A stretch of 64,000 bases of DNA, from the NCBI GenBank assembly GCA_020746105.1, contig CM036626.1:11860001-11924000 (forward strand), read 5' to 3'. How positions within the stretch are numbered: position 1 is the first letter of the stretch; the number at the start of each line of letters is the position of its first letter. The notes below the pieces were generated by a model. It was not told where the DNA came from, did not search any database, and saw nothing but the letters and a program-made list of their open reading frames with translations. Below, one piece after another: positions 1 through 11,905 of this stretch. The DNA is from Trogon surrucura (taxonomy: Eukaryota; Chordata; Aves; Trogoniformes; Trogonidae). A program made the translations under genes and the position numbers.

Positions 1-3000
1 CTTTTCTGCAGCCTACTCCTTTGATACGTTTCTGAATCATCACACTTCACCAAAACCCATGTTTGAAGTACAGATTTCCTCCAGACAAACCCTGAGCTGA
101 TGAACTTTGTGGAGGAGGGAGCCTGGCCTGTGTAGAAGTGTCAGTGTTGATTGCTGGATGCAGAACAAGCCCTATAATACAGGGGTTTGGAAGGCAGGCG
201 CTTTATGTTATACAGTCTTTCTATACTTGTAATTAAGATGTAAGTACAACTGAGTTCCTTCTTTCATAATATACCCCTGTGATGACTACCAAAACCATTC
301 CTTCAGAGATGTGCAGCTAACTATCCAGATAATGAAGAAGGGCAGGGAGAGGGAGGGAGGAGATTACCCACAGCTAATACAAAACATGTACCAGAGAGAC
401 AGTGACTATTCAGTGTGTTCATCTTTTAAGATGTGGTAAAGGCATCTCCATGGAGCACAGAGATAACCTGAGGCACCAGGACCTCGGGAGCAGGTGAGTC
501 TGTGTCCTGACACAGCTGAAGTTGTAGGGGGAAGACAGTGAGTCCATCCATGTCCGGAATAATCCATCTATAGAGACTCGAACAATATGTCCGAGGTGTG
601 ATTTGAGTTTTCTTTGTTTATAGCATCCCTTGTCAATCTGACATAATCAAGAGTCCTGCCACTTAAATTAGTTTCTTACTCATTCTAATTCGTAATGGAC
701 TTGGAGGTGGACTTAAGATCAGCTGAGCTATACAGTGTAATATATACTTTAGGGTTTTTCCATAAAATACAAGGGTGACATTGATAGACTGTATAAAACT
801 GTGCAGCGCATGGTAAAGCAACTCATCATCATCTTTTGAAAATTACTTGGCTTGGGTGGAAAAGAGTTATCTTCCTTTAAGTAGTCACATTCCTCTGCTG
901 TGACATAATCTCACTTTTTCTTCCGTCTCCTTTATTCTTCCTGGAGAAAATACAGAGAGAAAGATAAAATACCCTCTGGTGACCCCTGCATCTCAGGAGC
1001 CCTTAATGCTGTGTGTCTTTCATGACAGGTAACTTTCTAATGAGTATTCCTGGAGGAGTTTCACGGTCCTTGTTAAAATGGTGTGTTGGCTTTAGGACTT
1101 TAATCTACAAGGTGAAATCCTTCACCATAGAGAAGATGCAGACCCTTCAAGAGGCGCTTAGCAGTACCTTCAGAATCAGTCCCGTTCTGCCTGATCCAGC
1201 ACTGTTGACGCCAGTGGAAGTTTCACCCTTGATTTCAAACCTAATCAGGCCTGAGGACTGTGGTTCCTTCTTTCCTTCATCCCCCTGGGCAGTTAAGAGG
1301 CTTACGCTTACGTAAGGTGTGCAGAGACTGTGCGACCCGGGGGGGCTTCGTGCTGCACACGACGGGAGCTTTGCCCGAAGTGCTGACAGTTTAAGGTTAG
1401 GTTTGGCACAACGAGTGAAAGTAATAAACCCAAGTTGGGAATAGGCACAGCAGAGGTCGCGGCAGCAAGATCAAGGGTTGCTCTGATTTGATAGGTGAAT
1501 ATCCTGATGGCTGCGCTGATTAAATAGAGTGAGTCACACTGGAGGCTGGAAGGAAGAAGCAGGGCGTTAGAAGGATGTGGCTGTGGGGAGACCTGGTGAG
1601 CAGAGATTAGGAGGACAGCTCATGCCCAGAGGACTAGAATAGCTTGTCCACTAGTTTCATTGTTTTAGACATTTAAAACACACTGGGTTAATCACTAACA
1701 AAGATGCCCAAGGGAACAATGTTGTATCAGTTATCTTCCTGAGCATTTGACTGTTTTGGTTCTATTTATTCTAGACAAAAGAGCTTATTTGTGATGTTTC
1801 AGCTTTGGTCTGAATGCCTCTAATTTGGACATCCATTTAATTTGGAATGTTTCCACAAGATGCCAGTGAGACTGTCTGATTAAAGTCATGACTTATAAGC
1901 AAATGTCTTTCTCACTCCATGTTGCTGACTGCAGCTTTGGTTATGAATTGTGAAAGAATGTTCAAATCCAGTGTATTTGTCTCTGTGGGCTCTGTTTATT
2001 TTTATTTTTAACTTTTTGATTGAACAATGAAAAATGTCAGTGATGCAAGTTGCAAGTCTTTAGGTACCAGTTTGCCTTTCAGTCACTGTGTGGGAGTGAT
2101 TATTTGCTTTTAAAAACTAACAGCTGTGGATTTTTGTTCCTTTTTCTTAATATTCTCTGGAAAAATATGGCGTTACAGAAAAACCTGCTGTATGAAAGGT
2201 AAAACGGGGGCCCAGCTGGGACATGACATCTTTTCCATATCTCACTGACTTTTTCAGAGAGCAGTAGCAACAAGCTGAATGGAGGCTGGAAGCAGCAGCA
2301 TCATGGCTTCTGTTTCCCTGAAATTCCTTTCATCAGTCCAGTGACTACATGTGTCCCGATGACACATTTCTGGGTCACACGTCCCAGAAAGATGGGCTAT
2401 ATGGAGAATACACGGCATGGAAATTATTCTAGCTAGAGGATAGTTATGTTGAAAGGTTCCACACGTGGTGTAAATTTGTATGTTCCTCACATGGATTTAT
2501 TAATAGCAGAAGACTGAGAGAGAGGCAGTTACATTGCTCTTCATGTAAATAAAACAACAGAAATATATTCTTTCTTGTTCCTTATTATATTATACCTGCA
2601 AATAGCTTATTACCCTATAAGGCAGCTTAGACAAGCTGTGAGACCACTGGGAAATGCAGAGCAGCACAAGTCAGAGCACTGAGACTTCCCCAGCCAGGCT
2701 GCGTGGCCGCAGGAGGGGAGCGAAGGCACAAGGATGCAGCATGTGGTGTCCAGAGCAGGGGAAAGAATAGGAGGCCTGGATAAGTATTTAAAAAGCCAGT
2801 CTCAAGTGTAACCAAGCTGAATGCTTGTTTTGGTCCAGTGGAAGCTTTGCAAAGTAAGAGTTAGATAGTTTTCTTCCTTGGCTCTGCCAGCAAAGGGATG
2901 CTGCTGCCTTTCCCGGTCATTTTTCTCCCATTCAATCGGATCTAGATTTCTCTCTTTGCAGGATACTGCTCTGGTTAGGAGGTCAGAGGCAGAAAATGCT

Positions 3001-3530
3001 GTAACTGCAGGCTGCTCAATCTAAGTGTTCATGTCTTCTTCTAGACACTGAATAAACACACTTGGATGGAAAGAACTTTTATTAGTTGTGACCCTCCTGT
3101 ATTAATCACAATGAATGTATGTAATCTTCAGCAACATGAAGAGCTATCACTTGTGATTAGTAAAAACTACACTCCAAATTCACAAATATTCAGAGCTTGG
3201 GCTGTGCTCTGATCGCATCTTGATAACTCTGGCACCCTTCAATGATGTGGTGGATCTGGATGAAGACGCAGATGCCAGGTAGCAGATTATAGGGTAAATT
3301 TAAAAGGAGAGCTCTTTTACAATACAAGAGGCTTGAATTTTGCCTACTGGTGAAATTACTATGCAAATTAGATAATAATTCACATATTTTGATATGAAGA
3401 ACAACTAGAACACCTTCTGGGGGGCTCCAGATCATCCTAAGAAGAAGAGTTGTCTCCCACTCAACACCTATTATTTGCATAGGGCATCCAGATAATCTGT
3501 TCCTAAATGTAGGCAGGGAAAGGAATACCA
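1..3530. other. non-coding DNA, nothing recognised
   Basis: Both strands were read and no exon with family-recognisable protein, RNA gene or mobile element was found. The frame at 1,013-1,315 (100 codons) has no familiar motif and no flanking splice context that persuades me. Composition is ordinary AT-leaning vertebrate non-coding DNA. An octamer-like ATGCAAAT occurs at about 3,361 and an ATTTGCAT at about 3,473, which gives the 3.35-3.48 kb stretch a mildly regulatory texture, but this is only a motif observation. Confidence 0.5.
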
Positions 3531-3532
3531 TC

Positions 3533-3578
3533 ACAGAATGCATTGGGTTAGAAGGGACATTTAGAGGTCATCAGACTA
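3533..3578 (-). repeat. CR1 LINE 3'-end fragment, diverged
   Basis: The stretch reads atcacagaatgcattgggtt followed by agaagggacatttagaggtcat. This is the reverse complement of the conserved CR1 3' terminus, whose minus-strand form usually reads atcatagaatggttgggttggaagggacct. The tail end lies on the left, so the element is on the minus strand. Only about 45 bp are recognisable and divergence is visible, so it is older than the copy at 11.14 kb. It abuts a MIR-like fragment on its right. Confidence 0.6.
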
Positions 3579-3604
3579 CTAGAACAGACAACTAGGAATC
3601 TGAA

Positions 3605-3755
3605 TCAGGATTTCTTTCCCCAGCTCTGTACCTAACATGCGTTCTGACCTTAGTAAGTCACTTTTTTTTTTTCTCTAAGCCCTAGGTTCACCATGTTTTT
3701 AAAATGGATAAACCAGTGTATGTTTCCTATGAGGATACTGTAGAAGTTAGGGTTT
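3605..3755 (+). repeat. MIR-like SINE fragment
   Basis: The order of short blocks follows the MIR consensus on the plus strand: cagctctgtacctaac, then ctgaccttagtaagtcac, then a thymine run, then ctctaagccctaggttcacc, then aaaatggataa, then cctatgaggatactg. These correspond to the MIR blocks usually written as the CTCTGCCACTTAC, TGACCTTGGGCAAGTCAC, CCTCAGTTTCC, AAAATGGGGATAA and CCTCATAGGGTTG segments. Divergence is high, as expected for an amniote-age element. Bird genomes keep few recognisable MIR copies. Confidence 0.55.
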
Positions 3756-3799
3756 CGGGGATGTGCAAGAGGCTTAGTGCATTCTTAAATGGGCTGTGT

Positions 3800-5765
3800 T
3801 TTTATAGGTTCACTCTCAGAAAGAAATATGGCACGATATGGCAATAGGACTATTGCATTTGCACCACGAGTAAAGAATTCATCACAAATGTGCCAGCCCA
3901 ACATGGTTTTCTATCATGTTTATGGGGATGACATATACCTCCTGTATGATCAAAAATAAGGACACATTAGTGGCTAAGAATGTTTACGAAGTCTTCCAAG
4001 CTGATATGGTTTAGCTGCGAGGAAGAAACAGGTTTTAAACTTTCCTGGGTTTCTTTTCCTTTATGTCTCAATTAACATTCCACATTAAATTCCTGATTTT
4101 TTTTCACCTCTGCTTGTAACGGGTCAGAAAAGTCAAGGTATCCTTGAAATGGAGCACTCTTCTGCAAGGCACTCTGCATAGCTTAAATAGCACAGTTATT
4201 TCTTTCCCTGTGCCTTCTCTGAGGGCTTTCTTTATGTCAGATGCTTCTAGTTATTAGGAATTGGAGCCAGAGGTCAGCTGATGCGATGCTGATTGCTCAG
4301 GCTAAATGTAATTTAATGCAACAGTTCATATGAGCAGTTTGCAGAACCCTTCTGGGGTCTCTGTGTGCGGGGGTGCTCCAGGCTGCGTCTGTAGGCTCTG
4401 CTCAGTGCAGCACAAGACACACGTGCATTAAAGGACCTGGGGTGGCTGAAGGTCATTATCTTCAGGGTGGCTGAAGGTCATTATCTTCAGATGACTATAG
4501 ACATCACTGTGACACTTTCTCTTACTCTAGTGTAGCCAGCAAAGAAGATTTAGAACTGTCAGAAAGTAGCTGGTGGTTGGGTTTGGTTTTTTGTTTGGTT
4601 TTTTTTCAACAGGCAGTGAGGGGCCTTCCTAACGTCTTCAAGTAGCTTTGTCTTGAATCCCCAGCCTCAGCTGTATGGTTGCTCTAGTTACACAGGGTAG
4701 CAAATGGTCCTTATTTTAAGGCCGGGAGCCAGCTGATGTCTCGGAGTCACTGGTCGAATATTTTTCTGTACAAGTCAACTGCCTAAGAAGAACTAGTTCC
4801 GATTCTGGCTTGTGATGTGTCCTTAATATGAATCCTTTAACATGTTTACCTATGAAAAATGAGACTTTGACCCCGAGATACCAGAAATCTGAACTTGAAC
4901 AATTCACATCGTCCAATGTTTGGTGCATTCTCTTACCAAACCTTTTCTGAACATGGCCATTATGTGAGTGTCGGCTCATGTGAGTGCATTTCATACTGGG
5001 ATTTTCCACTTGGCCTTTATTCAGTACCAATCTGATAATGGGGTGAAAAGTGGACTTGAGGAATGTGGTTCAAAGGACTTGTGCTATAGAACCCGTGAAG
5101 CAAGCCTGGCCATGTAAGTCATAGTAATGACTTCTGAGGATACCATAAAACAGAGACCGCCAAGGCCGTGAAACAAAAGATATGTAGCTCGTGCATGGGG
5201 CAGCTGAGAAGGAGGAGAAGCCAGGCAAAGGGCACTTAGAGAGTGGAAGGCAGCCAAAGGATGCTATAGGAATCAATAGTCATGGCAGTACTGCTGTGAC
5301 AATAGCCTTTCTTCCTCTGGCTCACTGTAGTCATTTTGCTAAGTTACAATTTTTAATTTTAACCAAATCTGTACCCAAAAAGACTCTGGATATATTTTTA
5401 AACACCTGATGACAAAATTACCCCCAAATTCTGAAACACGAAAGGAGTAAGGAATCTCTCAAGTTAAAAAAAAAAATAAATGTATCTAGATTGCTGTATT
5501 TTATCATATGGGAAGCTATAGATAGTGTGAGTGTGCTGATGCAGTGTAACATTCACTGTAATTGATCCGGGTTTATTGCCTTATCTGATGCAGATACTGA
5601 AATACAGAGGCTCTCTGAAGAACAGCCTCACGTCTTGGGTGCTGTTGGTTGATGTATTTTATCTTGCGTGTTAACAATGTAGTAAAACATTGTTTCTGCC
5701 AGAAATTTATTTTAAAAAATGCCTACCTTCTTCAAAGAAACTTTTTTATCCCTGGTCTAGCCAAT
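3800..5765. other. non-coding DNA with one short tandem duplication
   Basis: No exon or RNA gene is recognised. The minus-strand frame at 4,716-5,030 (104 codons) and the small overlapping frames near 5.1-5.4 kb show no domain. The only internal structure seen is the 25-bp duplication listed separately. Confidence 0.5.
4441..4490. repeat. 25-bp tandem duplication (2 copies)
   Basis: The 25-bp unit beginning ggtggctgaaggtcattatc and ending ttcag occurs twice, perfectly, at 4,441-4,465 and 4,466-4,490. Perfect identity implies a recent duplication or one kept identical by selection or conversion. No gene overlaps it. Confidence 0.95.
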
Positions 5766-5769
5766 GTGA

Positions 5770-5843
5770 TGGTGTTGGATCGTGGACTGGACTTGATGTT
5801 CTCAGAGGTCTTTTCCAGCCTCAACAATTCTGTGAGTCTGTGG
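5770..5843 (+). repeat. CR1 LINE 3'-end fragment
   Basis: The segment reads gactggacttgatgttctca then gaggtcttttccagcctcaa then caattctgtgagtctgtg. This is the plus-strand CR1 3' terminus, normally ggactagatgatctcagaggtcccttccaacctcaacaattctgtgattctg. The imperfect terminal octamers (ATTCTGTG, AGTCTGTG) are visible. The element is severely 5' truncated, as is usual for avian CR1. Confidence 0.75.
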
Positions 5844-5849
5844 TTTCCT

Positions 5850-6490
5850 ACCCATGGTGCTGTAGGCTGCCCCTTTTTGCTGAGGGAAGCCCAATAGCCA
5901 CGTGTATCGGTTCAGACTCAAAGACACTTAACAGCCTGTGTGTCCTTCTCTATTGGCTGATCGCAGCAGCTTTATCAGATCCCACTACACACACTGCAGG
6001 ACCCCAAGACATTACAGCAGCTTTAAATGATCAGCTTTTGATAGAAGGTTAGAGCAGGTAAATGAAGAGTGTGTGTGGAGGGGTGGCCAATGAGGCTGGG
6101 ATGTACTGCAGTGTCTCAGGAGGGAACAGCTGGATATGGGATGCAGCACAGTAGGTGGTGGAACCAATTAACCAATTTGTTCCTGTAGTACTTACTGAGA
6201 TTTCAGATATTGTAATCTGTAAAGGCAGGCTGATGCACTTTTATTCTGCTTTTTTTTTTTTCTCTTTGGGACAAAAGACTACCCCACCTTTTTTTTTTTT
6301 TTTTTAATCAGTCTATGTGTTGTGGACATTCTGCACATGCTCTTCTTGAGCTGCCTATAGCAACATGCAGCACTTCTCAGCTGTTGTGAATTTGGGGATT
6401 TCAAAGACCTTTCTGGCTCTAATGAAGGAGAGGGGCATTGTATGGCCTTTCCATATGGTTGAACTCCACACAGAGAAAGCAGAGGACAAA
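5850..6490. other. non-coding DNA with poly-T tracts
   Basis: No gene is recognised. Two thymine runs lie near 6,250-6,262 and 6,289-6,305. The overlapping short plus-strand frames at 5,649-6,052 partly overlap the CR1 tail and are not supported as coding. Confidence 0.5.
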
Positions 6491-6499
6491 TTTGTCCCA

Positions 6500-6675
6500 T
6501 CACCTTCATTTTATATCTTGATGAACTGAAGTTTAGACAAGGCAAGCATTTGGACCTAGTTTACCCAGAGAGCAATAAGGAAGTAACCTAGAAAATACCC
6601 AGGAAATTACCCAGGGAATTCTCCAAGTGCAATAAGACAAAGTTCAAACCTGAGTCTTCACCCTATGAGCTGTCT
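6500..6675 (-). repeat. MIR-like SINE fragment, reverse orientation
   Basis: Reading left to right, the blocks match the reverse complement of MIR: ccttcattttatatcttgat, gaactgaagtttagacaagg, caagcatttggacctagttt, acccagagagcaataaggaa and agttcaaacctgagtcttca. The reverse-strand consensus runs CCCCATTTTACAGATGAGGAAACTGAGGC, then CTTGCCCAAGGTCACACAGC, then GGATTCGAACCCAGGTCT. A local 12-bp near-duplication (tacccaggaaat / tacccagggaat, 6,596-6,619) interrupts the core. This is one of the clearest MIR-like copies in the window. Confidence 0.65.
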
Positions 6676-6689
6676 GTGGGGCCCCGCAC

Positions 6690-9600
6690 CTCTGTTGGCT
6701 TTGCACATAGCTCAGCTGGTCACTTAGAGCTTTTCAGAAAGAATAGTTTTTAAAGTATCGCTTTAGGTGAGGCTAAGGAGAGGAAAGGCGGTTGTTCATG
6801 CCCTCTGTGTTTTGCCTTAGATGGGCTCGGGGTTGCTGTCTCATGCAGTGCATGACATTACATGCTGAGCGGGTGAAGGGTGGGTGCGGCTGCTGCCAGG
6901 GGTGCCTGGGCTTGTTGGGAGGATTGTTGCCATTCCTACCCACCTCTGCCTCTGTGGTCCTTCTGAAACAACACGAGCTATTACCAGTGTCTGCATGATG
7001 TAATTCGTTTAGGAGGAAAACTCACTCATAAAGCTGATGGTCCTATTTGCAGGCAACTCAAGCAGATGGATTCACTGCGGGGAGGTGAGCAGCTGAGCTG
7101 AGAATGCCCGGGGACACCATAATCTGTCCTACAGCCAAGGCCCAAAGCTTCAACCAAATGCTCCTCTGGAGGGTGTTGGAACTAATTGTCTGCAGAAGCA
7201 CTGGCCCTGTAGCAGGCTGCTGTGCACAGGCTACGCAGGGTTGGCATGGCAACGCCAGCTTCCAGCAGGTGTAAAGAGCATCCCTGAATCACAGCTCTAC
7301 CTACCATCCCATTGCACCTCCTGAGTGCTGGAGGGGAGTGCCATGGGAGCCAGTGAAAGGCTTTCACTCCCAAAAAATAAATGCTGAGAAAAGGGAATAT
7401 TTATCTGCCGGGGCCTGCTGTTGAAAAACGGATCTCAGTTCATATAAGCAGGAAAAAGACATTGAGGCTTATTTTTATTTCTGCCCCTGAGCACAAAGGG
7501 GCTAGAAAGCAGGCGGATCCCATTGATTGTGTGTTCCTCCTGTCTGGAGATGTAATCGGCATCCACGTACTGTGCCACAGCTTTTCCTCATCTCTAGGGC
7601 TTGGGGCTGGGAATGGTGTATCGGGGTAGAAGGCATCCAGTGTGGAGGTGCAGACCTCCAGGACGGGGGCAGGAAAGGACTGGCCTCTGATACAGCATCT
7701 CCCCTCCCATCTTCTGACACGCAGCACTCGCTGCAAAGAGCAATATTGGTAGGAGATGGAAGAAAATGCAGGGTCACCCTGTTCACTCAATCCCGACTTA
7801 CCAACTGGAGAAACAGGCTCTGTGTAAACAGTCCAAATGAAACGGATGTTTCATTCTGCTCCTGATAAGTTTATCAGCAAAGCCAATGTGCACTCTGGAC
7901 CCCCAGGAAAATACACAGCAAATGTGTTAAGTCGAGGGTCCTCAGCTAACCCCCAGCTCACCACGCCCTGGGTGTCAGTGTTTGTGCTTAGGGACATGGC
8001 ACTCATTGCCCAAGCCCCTGTGAGTCCAAGGTTGGGACGCTGTCATTTGTAGCAACAAGGCCCGATCTTACCTGCTCTCTAGCTGCCGTAAGTGTATGAA
8101 GATGGATGAAAAGGGCTGTTGCAAAGGTGCGAGGGAAGATGTGGCAGGAGCAGGCAGGGAGCATCGTTGCGGCTGGGAAGTGCCATGGCAAGGCCCTGCT
8201 GTGCCTTGCGTGGGAGGCAAGGCGGTGGCGTCTCCAGCTGCTATCATCCTTTGCAAGGAAAAACCCTCTTCTTCTTCCCCTGACTGTGGCACTGAGCCAG
8301 TATTGCCTCACCAAGGGCTCAGCTTCCACCTCAGGTCTCACGGCTCCCAAATGCCTCGCTCACGCTGACTCCACTGCCTGCTCCGGCGTCCTGTTACACA
8401 CAGACCATTTCAGACGACTGGAATTTGTTCCCTGCAAGCGAGTGGCTGGGAAAGAGGTGTGTTTCACAGAGCTTATAATAGAAAGCTTGCTTTGACCTCC
8501 ACAGCAGACAGATTAACGCCATTCCAGAATGATATAGTGCATGTTTTTTAAGGGTCTAATGGCAATTCCTGTTTACAGAGAAGGAGTAGAAGAGCCTCAT
8601 AGCATTCAGGCTAGGGCAGCGGCTGTTGGGGATTCCTTCCCCATTGCTTCTTTTTCAGGTGGACTTTTGCCCTGCTGAGGGAGGACTTGAAACACCCCGT
8701 GGATGGCTGAGCCAGGCTGTCACGGTTGTACAAAATCACACTGCCTGTTTCTGAGACAAGAGAATGAGGAAGTTCTTGTACCTACCCCTATCCCTTCCCA
8801 TCAAAGGAAACCACATCACAGCTTCTTTGGGGTGATTCTTTTTCGTTCAGGATGCAGTCGCAGAATATATTCCTCTGAATTTTATTTGTTGCTTCTTGGC
8901 TGATATTGTGCTCAAAATGTCTGTGCTTCTCCAAATTGAGGCACCTAATCTGAGTTGCGTGCCTTTAGTGAAAGAGGAGTTATGCACTGACTCATTGTCA
9001 GGGCCCAAAATTTAAGATGCATTTTGTAAAAAGTGGCCTTTAATAAGCTCTCTGGTTTTTTTTATATGGTTGTAGACTGACACTTGATGACACATGGATG
9101 CTTCTTGAGGTGGGATGTAAATTCAGATTTCTAGGCACCAGCAGCATTGAAATGAGAAGATATATGAAGAAATTTTACCTCAGGATGTTAACAATATGGA
9201 GTTCTCCTGAAAGGAAAGTGCAAGGCACATGTAGCATATGCAAAGCTGTATTATTTACTCCGGAAAGACCATGCTGCAAGTTGATGACACCCCTTCCTTC
9301 CCCTTTCTACTTCTCGTTTTCTCTCTGTATCGAGGCCCTCCAACCTCGGGAATTATTTATGTCTCCTGCAAACCGTGACTGTCCTCTTCCCTCTCACGCT
9401 CCTTCTTTGCACAATGCTTTTTTGGTGCATTTCGTCCAGCTGACTTGAACCCTCTCCCACCATTGCACACAACGGATGACGGTGCAATCAGTGCTGCTTC
9501 CGTGGGCACCAACCATGACCCGATACAGCTGGTGTCTGCTTGACTGGGATTTTCCGAGGGCTCTGGGGGCAGAGCAGGTTGCAGACTGAGACATGTTTGG

Positions 9601-11135
9601 TGGTTCGGCGAGGTTTGCCACAAGGGGGGGTGAAGAACAGAAACCATCTGTGGAAATTTACTGACTCGCTGAAGATCTCATGACTGCTTACTAAATGTGA
9701 AAATTCTCAGTACAACAAGAATAATTGTTTCTAAACTGCTGGTGCGGCCTTTCATCATTTGGCTAAATATTGCACGGTTGGTGACATTTTTTTTGTCATT
9801 GACAGACAGCAGTCCATCATTTGCTGAAGGGGTGGGACATAAGGAATTTATTAGTCAAGACACTAGTTTCTCATACAAAGAACTTCCATGCAGATGGTGA
9901 ATTAAAAAAATATATATATTCAACACATTAGCATATAGTGTGACAACTCTTGTGAAATATGTGCAGATTAGGAGTATGAGTGGGAGCAAATAAGGTTGTG
10001 AGGAATCTTTTTGCAGCTTCTGTTTTCAAACAGTGATTTCCAAAGAAGTCTTTTTCTCGTCTTTTTTAAGGTTAATGCGTATGAAGCTCTTTAAATCATC
10101 TGAAGCAGATCATGGTTATGACTAAGAGATAAGGAGGGATTTGTCTGTCTGACAAACTTCCCCTCTGTTTTTAGGGAAGGTTGATATTTTCAGAAGTGGT
10201 AAAATACCAACGAGTGCAAAATGCAGGGTGTAGCATAAACTGGAGTTCTGCCAGTTCATGGGCTGAGCAAAAACTGTTGAAATGCAAGATGCCTCAAGGC
10301 CCAGCTCCATGTCCCACACAAGAAAAGCCTCCAGTGATGTCTCTAAGTAAAGCTTTCAGTCTGCAGCCCACAAAAGATCAATGTAATGCTTACTAAAAAG
10401 TCAATAGGAATTTTGCAGTTAGTACAACTAATGTTCTTAGTCACCTTTATACTGGACCTTATCATCTACCCATCAGAGTTAATAATGTTTATTTAAAAAA
10501 TTGAGGGAGGGAGAGGAAAAAGCCAGGAGAAATCAGAGACAAATGCCCTGAGTCTGTGTTGTACCTCTGGACAGGGCACAAAGGGAATCTGAAATAATGT
10601 AATTTCTAAGCAAGCCATGGCTAGAAGTAGAAACTGCAGCGGTGTGAAGGGAGCACCAGTGCTGGTAGAGGCGAGGGCCTGCAAAGCTTTTTCAGTGAGT
10701 GTTTCAAGGCCCTGAGAGTGACAGTAATGCTGGGCAGGCAGGTTTTGCTCTAATATTTTCGATAATGCTTTGTAAAGACAATGAACTCGCTCAAGTGCAG
10801 TGAAGTCAGGTAGACAGAGATTTGCCTGCTCAGGATTGCTTTCAGGGCCGGGGATGAAGAGACAAGGTAAGAAGCTGTATGTGTTCCATACGGTGTTCCC
10901 TATAGCAGGGTCCGCTTTGTAAGCATTTGCTGGGGCACCGCTATGTTGAAATATTAATTCAAACACTAACAATACTGTAGCAGTTTAGGGCAAGAAGAGG
11001 ATATTTGCAGGTGGATAATTAGCTAGCTGGATAATACGTAGCCAAAAACTTGGTTTGGTACAACATTTAGGGCAAGATGCAATGTATTGAGATTTCACAT
11101 ATTAAAAGTTCTCCACATTTGTTCAGGCAAGGGTG
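6690..11135. other. non-coding DNA, no gene recognised
   Basis: Many small overlapping frames exist between 7.0 and 9.7 kb on both strands, but none carries a family motif and they contradict each other. The longest is on the minus strand at 10,493-10,972 (159 codons) and is discussed as a finding. An AT run (atatatatat) lies near 9,910. The stretch at 9,727-9,870 is AT-rich with unbroken texture like a conserved element, which cannot be tested here. Confidence 0.5.
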
Positions 11136-11140
11136 AAGAA

Positions 11141-11460
11141 GATCATAGAATCATAGAATGTTCGGGGTTGGAAGGGACCTCTAGAGATCATCTAGTCCAA
11201 CCCCCCTGCCAGAGCAGGATCCCCTGGGGCAGCCACACAGGAACACGTCCGGGAGGGGTTTGAAACTCTCCAGAGAAGGAGACTCCACAGCCTCTCTGGG
11301 CAGCCTGTGCCAGGGCTCTGTCACCCTCACAGTAAAGAAATTCCTCCTCCTGTTGAGGTGGAACTTCCTATGTTCTAACTTAAACCCATTATTCCTTGTT
11401 CTGTTACTGGGCACCACGGAGAAGAGATTGTCGCCTTCCCCTTGAAACCCACCCCTCAGA
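11141..11460 (-). mobile_element. CR1 LINE, 5'-truncated copy
   Basis: The left edge, tcatagaatcatagaatg, is the reverse complement of the repeated CR1 terminal octamer ATTCTATG. It is followed by gttggaagggacctctagag. On the minus strand the end of the CR1 reverse-transcriptase protein (ORF2) is readable: NNGFKLEHRKFHLNRRRNFF, then FTVRVTEPWHRLPREAVESP, then SLESF. This matches the usual FKLKEGRFRLDIRKKFF...HWNRLPREVV...SL motif. About 320 bp are present; the rest of the 5' part is missing, the normal outcome of incomplete target-primed reverse transcription. The copy is much better preserved than the other CR1 pieces here, so it is relatively young within birds. Confidence 0.95.
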
Positions 11461-11842
11461 TATTTGTTCCAAAGAGTCCAAGAAAATTTAAAAAAACACT
11501 TAAGGTCGGAAAATGAATCCCACAGAGAAAAGCAGACACATTAAAAGGCAGCAGAATTGCAGCCCTGTTTGTCATATAAAATGAATGCAGTTCATCACGC
11601 TGAATTGTTCATGCTCAGACCATATATGTTCAGTTCTTGACAAAGTAATCTCTTTACAAAGCTACATAATGCGGCGGAGTCAGCTAAGAACGAGTTATAA
11701 ACAAAGCAGCTATTCAGCTGTCAAAGCAATTTTCAGCTATATTAAAACAGAATAGGATGGGATGGATTCTGCCGAGCCTTCTGCTGTGTGCTGTCCTGGG
11801 GAGCCGGTGGCGTCGCATGTGTGTAAATTGCGTGGCGAGAGG

Positions 11843-11905
11843 GAGCGCATGCGCACGCGGGCGGCCGCCCACGCAAACACATGTACGCACACGTGCGCGG
11901 GATAA
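11843..11905. other. CpG-rich, alternating purine-pyrimidine stretch
   Basis: A short run contains gcatgcgcacgcgggcggcc, continuing to gcccacgcaaacacatgtac and gcacacgtgcgcggg. It has many CpG and CA/TG steps in alternating purine-pyrimidine order, the composition known to favour left-handed Z-DNA. A perfect 12-bp palindrome, GGGCGGCCGCCC, sits in the middle. The surroundings are AT-rich, so this is a sharp local anomaly. No exon is evident. Confidence 0.6.

Noticed and set aside
11181-11417. 78-codon minus-strand open frame
   Set aside because: It is not a host gene; it is the end of the CR1 ORF2 protein within the truncated LINE copy.
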